From positions 1-18,975 of the forward strand of contig JAEDCX010000050.1 in assembly GCA_016293925.1 (NCBI GenBank): a stretch of DNA of 18,975 nt, written 5' to 3'. Both the position numbers and the translations under genes were made by a program. Within the stretch, counting starts at the first letter, position 1. Each line of letters starts with the position of its first letter. This document shows positions 8,757 through 16,087 of this stretch, one piece after another. The DNA is from Lachnospiraceae bacterium (GTDB taxonomy: Bacteria > Bacillota > Clostridia > Lachnospirales > Lachnospiraceae). The notes beneath the pieces were generated by a model. The model was not told the DNA's origin and did no database searches. It saw only the letters and a list, made by a program, of their open reading frames with translations.

Positions 8757-10436
8757 TCACCGAGATTGTCTACTGATAATCTCGGCCGCAATCTGCTCCG
8801 CCACACGGATTCCGTCCATAGCGGCGCTGGTGATCCCCCCTGCATAACCGGCGCCTTCCCCGCAGGGATAGATTCCCCGGATATTGCTCCGGCAATCGTC
8901 ATCCCGGTTCATTCTGACCGGTGAAGAGGTTCTGCTCTCAATACCAGCAAGAACTGCCTTGGGATGTCCGAAGCCATGAATCATCCGGTCAAAATACGGA
9001 ATCGCATCCAGCAGTCTGTGCTCCAGTTCCTCCGGCAGGATTCCCTGCAGCGATGTATATTCCGACAAGCCCTTGATACAGGGCGTAAACCCGTCAAACA
9101 GTCTGTCGATCTTCTCCTCGCAGGAATATGCATAGTCACTGTGTTTCACATCCCTGTATAAATCTCCAAGGGAAGATAAAGGGATACGGCCGGATGCGGC
9201 CAGATAGGCCCTCTCCTCCAGCTGACGCTGGAATGCAATTCCGCCCAGCGGTCCCTCCGGATACTGTTCTTTATGAACCGTCATAACCAGCGCACTGTTG
9301 GCATTGGAACTGTCCCGCCTATGATAACTCATCCCATTCACGGCAAGTCTTCCCGGTTCGCTGGATGCGTTGACCACATACCCGCCCGGACACATGCAAA
9401 AGGAGTACGTGTTATTGCCATCCTGCTCTTTTCCCACCAGTTTGTAGGGGGCACTTCCTAACTCGTATGGATCCTCAAGACCATACTGGGACAGATTGAT
9501 CAGCCGTTGCGGATGCATGATGCGAACCCCCACCGCAAAGTCCTTGGCTTCCATATCCATTCCGTGGGACAGCAGCATCGGAAACGTATCTCTGGCACTG
9601 TGTCCGATGGCAATCACAAGCTGCTGACACTCCATATGCACCGGTGTGGGTGAAGCTGCATCCGCATCCGTACGCAGGCAATGAATGCCGGACAGTCTGC
9701 CATTCTCCACATCCAGATCCGTAAGTTTTGTCCCAAAGGAGAAATCCGCCCCATGCTGCTTCATTTTCTCCCGCATGGTGCGAATCACATCCACCAGACA
9801 ATCCGTGCCCAAATGGGCCTTATAATCGTACAGAATCGTATCCTCTGCTCCGTTTTCCACGAAAATCTGCAATACGGCACGGTTTTTTCCGTCTTTGTCC
9901 TTGACGAGGGTATTCAGTTTCCCGTCCGAAAAGGTTCCTGCTCCCCCTTCTCCAAACTGAATATTGGATTCCGTGTTCAGTTCTCCGGTATTCCAGTAAT
10001 GCTCCACAGTCCGAATTCGGTCCTCCACCGGCTCTCCCCGCTCCAGAAGAATGGGCCGGAAACCGTTCATTGCAAGAACATATCCGCAGAAAAGACCGGC
10101 AGGTCCGGTGCCGACGATAATCGGCCGGTTGATCGACCGGCTCTCCTCCAACGACACCCGGTACGGGAACCGGTACTCCGACTCATCCGCCAATGTTACC
10201 GCGGAATCCCGCAGACGGGCTACCACTGCAGCCTCCTCTATACCGTCCAGAGAAACCGATACCGTATAGACATAATACAAATCCGGCTTTTTTCTGGCAT
10301 CCACACTCCGCCGCAGAATCGTGTATTCCGATATCCGATTCTCCCGGATATGCAGTTTCTGCGCAATAACGGGCTTCAGATCCACGGTCTTCCGGTGTAC
10401 ATCTATTTTTATTTTCAATTGATTGATTCTGATCAT
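8757..10436 (-). CDS. FAD-dependent dehydrogenase of the COG2509 type
   Basis: This is a 559-residue soluble flavoprotein of the widespread but poorly characterised COG2509 group (uncharacterised FAD-dependent dehydrogenases). The first 95 residues form the group's own N-terminal domain, which begins IRINQLKIKIDV and contains RRSVDARKKPDLYYVY. The FAD dinucleotide-binding GTGPAGL is at 109-115, and FGEGGAGTFSDGKLNT, highly typical of the group, is at 161-176. The closing FAD motif is GIYPCGEGAGYAGGITSAAMDG near the C-terminus. The substrate is unknown. The gene starts inside the stop of the preceding BaiN-like gene (ATGA overlap at 10433-10436), so the two flavoproteins are almost certainly translated together. 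No transmembrane segment or signal peptide is seen. Confidence 0.88.
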   Translation of the reverse strand: MIRINQLKIKIDVHRKTVDLKPVIAQKLHIRENRISEYTILRRSVDARKKPDLYYVYTVSVSLDGIEEAAVVARLRDSAVTLADESEYRFPYRVSLEESRSINRPIIVGTGPAGLFCGYVLAMNGFRPILLERGEPVEDRIRTVEHYWNTGELNTESNIQFGEGGAGTFSDGKLNTLVKDKDGKNRAVLQIFVENGAEDTILYDYKAHLGTDCLVDVIRTMREKMKQHGADFSFGTKLTDLDVENGRLSGIHCLRTDADAASPTPVHMECQQLVIAIGHSARDTFPMLLSHGMDMEAKDFAVGVRIMHPQRLINLSQYGLEDPYELGSAPYKLVGKEQDGNNTYSFCMCPGGYVVNASSEPGRLAVNGMSYHRRDSSNANSALVMTVHKEQYPEGPLGGIAFQRQLEERAYLAASGRIPLSSLGDLYRDVKHSDYAYSCEEKIDRLFDGFTPCIKGLSEYTSLQGILPEELEHRLLDAIPYFDRMIHGFGHPKAVLAGIESRTSSPVRMNRDDDCRSNIRGIYPCGEGAGYAGGITSAAMDGIRVAEQIAAEIISRQSR

Positions 10437-11695
10437 CCAGGCAATCCTCTCATGACCGCTGTATAGGCACTGGCAAAGGCCCAGTGCAGATTATATCCGC
10501 CGCAGACTCCGGTAACATCCACGATCTCTCCAGCAAAAAACAATCCGGGAATCCGCTTTACTTCCAGGGAATCCGTCAGTTCCTCCAAGCATACCCCGCC
10601 GGTGGTCACCTGGGCATTCTCAAAGCCTTTCGTGCCGGTCACGGTTACCGGAAACTGTTTTATCTTTACGGCAAGCGCCTTCAGATCTTCCGCCCTGCAG
10701 TCATGCATCGTAAGATCACCCTTCAACCCCTGTTGTTTCATCAACTGCAGCATAATCTTTTTCTGCAGAAGCCCACTGCATGCATCCGCAAGTGTAATCT
10801 TTGGATGGAACCGGAACCCTTTGTACTGTTGCAGCAGATATCCCGTCACTTCTTCTAATGTCAGATCCGGGCAAAAATCAATATGCCCCATAACCTCCTG
10901 CCGCCCGATATAAGGTGCCAGAAACAGGCTCAACTGAAACACGGCAATTCCGGAGATTCCATAATCGGTAATCTGCAATTCTCCCCGCTCCCGGTATTGT
11001 ATCCGTCCCTTCTTCGCAGACGGATCCTGCACCCCAAGGGTAATCACCGCATCCGTACGTACGCCGCTCATGGCTTTCCATTCATTGCCTTTTGCAATGC
11101 ATTGCACCAGCGCCGGCAGCTGTTCTGCCATCCGAACCCCCAGGGACCGGATCACCTGATTCATCGAACCGTCTGAACCGGTTTTGGGTGCAGACCTGCC
11201 TCCGCAGGCAACGATACAGGCATCTGCCGCTTCCACGGAATGCTCCGTTCTCACCCGAAAACGACCATTGGGTTCCCTGACGATTTCCCGCACAGATTCC
11301 TGCAGACGGATTGTCACATTGGATCGGTTCTCCAGATGGTTCCGGAAAAAGTCCACAACGCCGGAAGCCTGCATGGTCATCGGATAGACCAATTGATCTT
11401 TGCACCGCGTCAGCAGACCTCTCTGGCGAAAAATCTCACGAAGCTTCCCGACATCACAAAATTGGAATATCTGATTCAGATATTCCAGTTTCCTGTCAGA
11501 GGATGACACATATAATTCCGGTCTGATTGCCAGATTCGTCATATTACAACGTCCATTTCCCGTAACGAGAATCTTCTTCCCGATCCGATCCATATGATCG
11601 ATCAGGAGCACCTGCATGCCCTGTTCCGCCGCAAGCATGGCCGCCATACAGCCTGCCGCCCCCGCACCGATCACAATCAATCTCTTCTCACTCAT
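10433..11695 (-). CDS. BaiN/HI0933-like FAD-dependent oxidoreductase (COG2081)
   Basis: This is a 420-residue soluble flavoprotein of the HI0933/BaiN family, often labelled aminoacetone oxidase family FAD-binding enzyme. BaiN of Clostridium scindens was proposed to act in bile-acid 7-dehydroxylation, but the family is present in countless bacteria without that pathway, so family membership says little about substrate. Motifs: GAGAAG (10-15) for FAD; GKKILVTGNGRCNMTN (39-54), the family's hallmark; ACGGRSAPKTGSDG, a second family block; and a C-terminal FAGEIVDVTGVCGGYNLHWA that closes over FAD. No bai genes are nearby. The gene lies eight bases after the flippase gene and overlaps the COG2509 flavoprotein by four. 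The family is very sure; the reaction is unknown. Confidence 0.9.
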   Translation of the reverse strand: MSEKRLIVIGAGAAGCMAAMLAAEQGMQVLLIDHMDRIGKKILVTGNGRCNMTNLAIRPELYVSSSDRKLEYLNQIFQFCDVGKLREIFRQRGLLTRCKDQLVYPMTMQASGVVDFFRNHLENRSNVTIRLQESVREIVREPNGRFRVRTEHSVEAADACIVACGGRSAPKTGSDGSMNQVIRSLGVRMAEQLPALVQCIAKGNEWKAMSGVRTDAVITLGVQDPSAKKGRIQYRERGELQITDYGISGIAVFQLSLFLAPYIGRQEVMGHIDFCPDLTLEEVTGYLLQQYKGFRFHPKITLADACSGLLQKKIMLQLMKQQGLKGDLTMHDCRAEDLKALAVKIKQFPVTVTGTKGFENAQVTTGGVCLEELTDSLEVKRIPGLFFAGEIVDVTGVCGGYNLHWAFASAYTAVMRGLPG

Positions 11696-11703
11696 AGAGC
11701 ATC

Positions 11704-13368
11704 CTATTCCTTATCCTCTTCCTCCACAAGATGCAGTCTTCCAAGCATGGAAAGTGCAATCCTGCCGGTCGGGATATCCATTAACTCTTCTGCCGTTATC
11801 CCCCGAAGCAGGGCAATCACCAGCCAATATACCACATAATAAACCGCAGCGCCCGCAACAACACTCAACGCCGGCATATGAAGCGGATTCAGCATCAGTC
11901 TGATAAGCCACACTACCGCACCTGCAATAAACGCTCCGACAAAAGGAATAAATACACTGAAGACCCATTCCTGTCTGTAGCGCAGAAAGCGCCGTACAAT
12001 CAGAACAAATCCGGCAAGCACCACAGCAGCAAACAGAATGGAAGCAACCAGGATCCCCTCTACGCCCATGTGCAGTTTTGTGATGGCAATCTTCATAGCA
12101 ATCAGCCCAACAATATTCGCCACAACAAGAACCGCATACAGGAATTTCTTCTGATGAATCCCGATTATGGTCCGATACATCGGAATGATAAAGGAACACA
12201 GCAGAATCAGGATCGCGCCGAATCCCATCAGATAAATTGCCAGTTCGGATGCCCTGGAACCGAACAGCATACGAACCACCGGTTCCGACATCACAAACAA
12301 ATAGACGGACACCGCCATGGTAAACAACAAAATATAACGGATACGGCTCTTCAAATAATCTCGAATCGGCTTTCGTTCGTCCTGCTTCGCATATTCCCGA
12401 AGAACAGGTCTCATATCCGTGGTAATCTGCAGAATGATAAAGATGGGAATCAACACGATCGCAAGCATCTGTACATAATAGATTCCGATGCATTGCAGAT
12501 CATACGTCAGTGCTTCTATGCTGCCGTCGGACAAACTCACATACCGGATTCCGATCAGCTGACCGATAACAAACAAAATCATCATTCCGATTCCCGGAAA
12601 TGAAGAACAGATCAATGTATTATAGGTCTGCCCGAGATTCTCATCCCGGATGGTGTTATCTTTCCGAAGCATGCTTCGGATTCTGCCGTAATTCAGGACA
12701 AGCACAACAATCAGGGCTATGAGACAAACTGCCGCACCAACTGCCACCCCGATCACGCTTCCTTTTGTCGCATACAGATATTGCATCATCGGGTTGCGGA
12801 TCAGATCTCCCACCTTGGCACCATATCCGGCATAATATCCTGCACCGGCAATACAGATTCCTGTCGTAATCAACTCCGTCATCAGACCGATCACTGCCGG
12901 GCTCGCAATGATATCAAACCCGTTCAGCATTCCTCTGAAACATCCCGCAAGGCTGTAAAGCATAATGGCAGGTGCCAGAATACGCATGATATCACCTGCG
13001 CCGGAACAATGCAACAGACTGGCTGTGACAGTATCGGCGGACAACCAGACAATCAATGTCAGAAGTCCTCCCAACACCATCGTCAGTCCGCAGGACGCAT
13101 GAAACACCCGGACTGCATTACGGATCTGTCCCCGCGTCACCCTGGCTCTCACCATCTTATAAACGGTTCCCGCAATACAATACCCGGATATCATCATACA
13201 TATCTGAAATATCATATAGGGTGCCGCCAAAAATCCGTTTCCAATATTTCCCGTCCATTTTGTCAGAAACAGGATTCGAAATACAATCAGCAACAAGGTG
13301 GCGATTGCAAAACAATCCAGTGAACGTTTCATTCTCTTTTCCCGTCTGCCGGTACGTACAGTATCCAT
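11704..13368 (-). CDS. MOP-superfamily lipid/polysaccharide flippase (SpoVB/MurJ/Wzx-like)
   Basis: This is a 554-residue integral membrane protein with about 14 hydrophobic segments spread over its length and the layout of the polysaccharide-transporter branch of the MOP superfamily. A conserved-looking block near 131-170 (LAPAIMLYSLAGCFRGMLNG onward) matches the SpoVB/MurJ pattern of a membrane helix followed by a polar FRGxxNG turn. Relatives flip lipid-linked sugars or lipid II across the membrane; SpoVB acts in spore cortex synthesis. The company of yqfC and yqfD upstream makes a SpoVB-like role attractive, but this is inference, and an exopolysaccharide flippase remains possible. The ATG at 13368 has GAGGGA five bases upstream and lies one base after the ybeY stop, supporting this start over the in-frame ATG twelve codons later. 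An 18-bp palindrome falls inside the gene at 12663-12680. Confidence 0.8.
   Translation of the reverse strand: MDTVRTGRREKRMKRSLDCFAIATLLLIVFRILFLTKWTGNIGNGFLAAPYMIFQICMMISGYCIAGTVYKMVRARVTRGQIRNAVRVFHASCGLTMVLGGLLTLIVWLSADTVTASLLHCSGAGDIMRILAPAIMLYSLAGCFRGMLNGFDIIASPAVIGLMTELITTGICIAGAGYYAGYGAKVGDLIRNPMMQYLYATKGSVIGVAVGAAVCLIALIVVLVLNYGRIRSMLRKDNTIRDENLGQTYNTLICSSFPGIGMMILFVIGQLIGIRYVSLSDGSIEALTYDLQCIGIYYVQMLAIVLIPIFIILQITTDMRPVLREYAKQDERKPIRDYLKSRIRYILLFTMAVSVYLFVMSEPVVRMLFGSRASELAIYLMGFGAILILLCSFIIPMYRTIIGIHQKKFLYAVLVVANIVGLIAMKIAITKLHMGVEGILVASILFAAVVLAGFVLIVRRFLRYRQEWVFSVFIPFVGAFIAGAVVWLIRLMLNPLHMPALSVVAGAAVYYVVYWLVIALLRGITAEELMDIPTGRIALSMLGRLHLVEEEDKE
12663..12680. repeat. 18-bp perfect palindrome inside the flippase gene
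   Basis: TCCGAAGCATGCTTCGGA is its own reverse complement over all 18 bases. It encodes part of a cytoplasmic loop (IRSMLRK) of the flippase. A palindrome this long is expected by chance roughly once in about 14 windows of this size, so it may be only a coincidence of codon choice. It could form a tight hairpin or cruciform, or serve as a dimeric-protein binding site. Confidence 0.5.
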
Positions 13369-13369
13369 A

Positions 13370-13864
13370 TCAGTCCCTCGTAATCTTCAGTGTATCCAGT
13401 ATCTGATTCTGTTTTGCTTCCATAACGGAAGTTTCTTCCTCTGTCATGTGGTCATATCCGCATAAATGCAGCATACTGTGGGTTAAGAGAAAGGCGAACT
13501 CCCGCAGGATGCTGTGTCCATATTCCTCCGCCTGCTCCAAAACCTTGTCATAACAGATGACAATATCCCCCAGAACAACCTCTCCTGTCTCCGGATCTAC
13601 CACATCTGCCGATTCCGTCAAGTCAAACTTCCCCGGACTGTCGAAGGACAGATTCGGAAACGATAACACATCCGTCGGTCTGTCGATCTGCCGGTAATCC
13701 CGGTTCATCTCATGGATGGTGTCCAGATCCACAATCATAAGATTTACCTCTGCCTCAAAGTCAGCCTTTTCTGTTCTGAGCACTTCTCCGGCAACCCTTC
13801 GGAACACCTCTTCCATCGGGAAATCAAAACTCCGGTCTGTATTATTCTCTGCGTAAAAAGTCAT
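13370..13864 (-). CDS. ybeY: Endoribonuclease YbeY (16S rRNA 3' maturation and ribosome quality control)
   Basis: YbeY is a zinc-dependent single-strand RNase needed for 16S rRNA 3'-end processing and ribosome quality control. At 164 residues the length is typical. The zinc motif H-x3-H-x5-H is complete: His129, His133 and His139 in THSMLHLCGYDH. The upstream RPTDVLSFP block (62-70) and GDIVICYDK (99-107) are also family hallmarks. The ATG at 13864 is set by a strong AAGGAGG nine bases upstream, which lies within the last codons of the preceding gene; the two genes overlap by 23 bases. In many Firmicutes dgkA, cdd and era follow ybeY; here a flippase gene follows at once, with the stop and the next ATG one base apart. 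The identity is very sure. Confidence 0.96.
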   Translation of the reverse strand: MTFYAENNTDRSFDFPMEEVFRRVAGEVLRTEKADFEAEVNLMIVDLDTIHEMNRDYRQIDRPTDVLSFPNLSFDSPGKFDLTESADVVDPETGEVVLGDIVICYDKVLEQAEEYGHSILREFAFLLTHSMLHLCGYDHMTEEETSVMEAKQNQILDTLKITRD

Positions 13865-15047
13865 AATATAAAGCCTCCTTGATGAAAAGCTCTCTCATCT
13901 CACATATCTGCCGGATGGAGAAATCACATTGATTGAAAGCACCCTCCCGGTACTTCTCCTCGAAAAGCCTCCGGAAAAATTCCGTGTAATCCAGCCGGAC
14001 TTTGTTGTCCTTCTCAAACAGATCCGTCAGAAGTCCGATCACGCAATCCGACATATACACAGCCGTTGCTTCCCTGGTTACCGGGCGTTTCTCCGATACC
14101 AATTCCTCCAGCAGCTGAACCGCTTCTTCCGGAAAATCATATTCCGCAAGAAGTTCCGGAATACCGGCAGATTCCTCCTGCTGACGTTGCAGGCGTTTTT
14201 CCGACAGACGCCAGTAATAGCTGGCCGATTTCGTACTGTCCCTGTCAAGCTGAAAAAAAGCAGCCAGGCGTTCTGCCAGATAGGAGGTATGAATCGCCTT
14301 GTAATACGTGTCCGGATCCTGCTCTCTTGCTTCGGCCAGAAGCACGAATTCCGTATCATTGACGGTCAGATATCTGTCCCGGAATCTGTGCAGGAAACTT
14401 CTGCTGTAAATATGTAACACCACAATCATCAGCACCAGATTCACAAATACATTCACAAGAGGCAGCAGAAAAGATTCGATATTCAGCGCCACATCATTGA
14501 ACAGAAATATGTCTGCTACAGACAACACCAGAAAAACACAGGCAGATAGAAACGTCGGAATTCCGATCCGATAGGAATCATCCAGATTGCCGAATAACAA
14601 CTGTACCACCAGGCCGCTTACCAGAAACAGGAACACATAGTTCACATCACAATGCGCCATCATACAGGGCTGAATCACAAGCACCGCATAGGATGCAATC
14701 GCCAGTCTCTGATCGGTCAGAAAACTCAATAGCAGAGCAAGAAACAGAAAAGGCCATGCCAAAGGTCTCATAAGCGGGTATGCACTGACCAATAGAGTCA
14801 ATATGCTAAAGGCCACCAGGAACAGCCGGATGTCCATTTTCTGCCCCATGCAATTCCGATTCTGTTCCCGATGCAACAGGTATTCCACAATCAGAATGGC
14901 AAAACTGATGATCCCCGTGACAAACACTTCCATGCAGGTCTCCACGGATTTCCGGGAAAACCAGGTCACCACCACCGGTGCCGCCAGCATGCAGCTGCCC
15001 AATAGAATCAGGTAAGGTATATATCCTTTTTTTGATTTACGCATCAT
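13842..15047 (-). CDS. Truncated PgpH/YqfF-like membrane protein with a degenerate (probably inactive) HD domain
   Basis: This 401-residue protein has about eight membrane segments in residues 10-213 and a cytoplasmic C-terminal domain. It occupies the phoH-ybeY slot where many Firmicutes carry PgpH (YqfF), a 7TM-HD c-di-AMP phosphodiesterase. The C-terminal domain follows PgpH without gaps in key places as recalled from the family. PgpH TYHHSLIVxNLAE corresponds to TYYKAIHTSYLAE at 247-259, and AYYHDIGK corresponds to SYYWRLSEK at 276-284, so the His-His and His-Asp ligands are replaced by Tyr-Lys and Trp-Arg. The QHHG element is also missing. The helix with MSDCVIGLL (332-340) and the tail GAFNQCDFSIRQICEM (369-384) still match. 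The large extracellular domain between the first two membrane segments is absent. It starts by ATGA overlap with phoH and overlaps ybeY by 23 bases. The relationship is read by eye; loss of catalysis is inference. Confidence 0.75.
   Translation of the reverse strand: MMRKSKKGYIPYLILLGSCMLAAPVVVTWFSRKSVETCMEVFVTGIISFAILIVEYLLHREQNRNCMGQKMDIRLFLVAFSILTLLVSAYPLMRPLAWPFLFLALLLSFLTDQRLAIASYAVLVIQPCMMAHCDVNYVFLFLVSGLVVQLLFGNLDDSYRIGIPTFLSACVFLVLSVADIFLFNDVALNIESFLLPLVNVFVNLVLMIVVLHIYSRSFLHRFRDRYLTVNDTEFVLLAEAREQDPDTYYKAIHTSYLAERLAAFFQLDRDSTKSASYYWRLSEKRLQRQQEESAGIPELLAEYDFPEEAVQLLEELVSEKRPVTREATAVYMSDCVIGLLTDLFEKDNKVRLDYTEFFRRLFEEKYREGAFNQCDFSIRQICEMRELFIKEALYYDFLRRE
13874..13880 (-). promoter_or_regulatory. 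Strong Shine-Dalgarno site of ybeY inside the upstream gene
   Basis: AAGGAGG on the minus strand, nine bases before the ybeY ATG, lies within the coding end of the PgpH-like gene. It fixes the ybeY start at 13864 and means ybeY can be initiated independently while overlapping its neighbour by 23 bases. Confidence 0.85.
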
Positions 15048-16087
15048 CGGTTCTCTTTTCTTACGCTGTTACGATTCCGGTCTGCATGGTTTTTGCCCGG
15101 TGCGGTGTTCACAGCGTTTTTCCTGTTTTTGGCCTGCCGTTCCTCGTAAGCCTCGTAGGCATTGACAATTCTCTGTACCAGAGGATGTCTGACCACGTCA
15201 CGGCTTGTCAGCCTGCAGATTGCAATGTCTTCGATATTGTTCAGAATCCCGGTGGCGACATCCAGTCCGCTCCTCACATCCGGTGCAAGATCCTTCTGGG
15301 ATTCGTCGCCGGTAATAATCACTTTACTGCCAAAGCCGATACGGGTTAAGAACATCTTCATCTGAGCCGGCGTGGTATTCTGTGCCTCGTCCAGAATAAT
15401 ATACGCATTATCTAACGTCCGTCCTCTCATATAAGCAAGAGGTGCCACCTCGATCAGTCCCTTTTCCATATTCTTCGCGAAGTTCTCCGCGCCCATAATC
15501 TGGTAAAGCGCGTCATACAGCGGTCGAAGATAAGGATCTACTTTGCTCTGCAGATCTCCCGGTAGGAATCCCAGTTTCTCTCCTGCCTCAATGGCAGGTC
15601 TTGTCAGAATGATTCTGCCAACCTCTTCCCTCTGAAATGCAGTGATTGCCATTGCCATGGCAAGATATGTTTTCCCGGTACCGGCAGGTCCGAGGCCGAA
15701 CACAATCATATTGTTCCGGATAGCATCCACATATGCCTTCTGCCCCAATGTTTTCGGCTTGACCGGTTTCCCGTTTATCGTATGACAGATACAGTCCCCA
15801 TCCAGTTCTATCAGGGCATTCCCTTCGCATTCTTTCATCATCGCGATTCCATACTCCACAGATTGCTGCTGAATCTGTGTTCCTTTCCTTGATAATGTAA
15901 GCAGATCCTCAACCAGATGACAGGCAAGATCAACATTATGATCGCACTCTCCCGCAATGCGAATGCATCCGTTCCGATCCGTCACGGTAACCTGAAAATC
16001 TTTTTCAATTGTACGGACATATTCATCATTCCTCCCGAACAGGTTCTGAAGATGAACTGCCTCAGCTTCCAGTGTCAACTCTCTCAT
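15044..16087 (-). CDS. phoH: PhoH-family ATPase (PhoH/YbeZ-like)
   Basis: This is a cytoplasmic P-loop ATPase of the PhoH family, linked by genome context in many bacteria to YbeY and RNA metabolism; its precise activity is not settled (nucleotide-driven RNA helicase-like work is proposed). The 347-residue length is typical. The N-terminal 1-75 region is the KH-like RNA-binding segment with RIAGECDHNVD. Walker A GPAGTGKT is at 133-140, LTRPAIEAGEKLGFLPGD at 161-178 is a strong family signature, and Walker B ILDEAQN is at 231-237. A basic tail rich in Lys, Arg and Asn ends the protein. The ATG at 16087 lies 26 bases inside the end of yqfD, and its stop overlaps the next ATG (ATGA), so three genes are translationally linked. 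The identity is sure. Confidence 0.95.
   Translation of the reverse strand: MRELTLEAEAVHLQNLFGRNDEYVRTIEKDFQVTVTDRNGCIRIAGECDHNVDLACHLVEDLLTLSRKGTQIQQQSVEYGIAMMKECEGNALIELDGDCICHTINGKPVKPKTLGQKAYVDAIRNNMIVFGLGPAGTGKTYLAMAMAITAFQREEVGRIILTRPAIEAGEKLGFLPGDLQSKVDPYLRPLYDALYQIMGAENFAKNMEKGLIEVAPLAYMRGRTLDNAYIILDEAQNTTPAQMKMFLTRIGFGSKVIITGDESQKDLAPDVRSGLDVATGILNNIEDIAICRLTSRDVVRHPLVQRIVNAYEAYEERQAKNRKNAVNTAPGKNHADRNRNSVRKENR

Noticed and set aside
11093..11106. 14-bp palindrome TGCAATGCATTGCA in the BaiN-like gene
   Set aside because: About one such palindrome is expected by chance in a window this long.
10433..11695. Bile-acid 7-dehydroxylation role for the BaiN-like gene
   Set aside because: The family is very broad and no other bai genes are present in the window.
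11711..12493. 260-codon minus-strand frame inside the flippase gene
   Set aside because: It is Cys/Gly/His-rich and out of frame with a convincing membrane protein, so it is a shadow.
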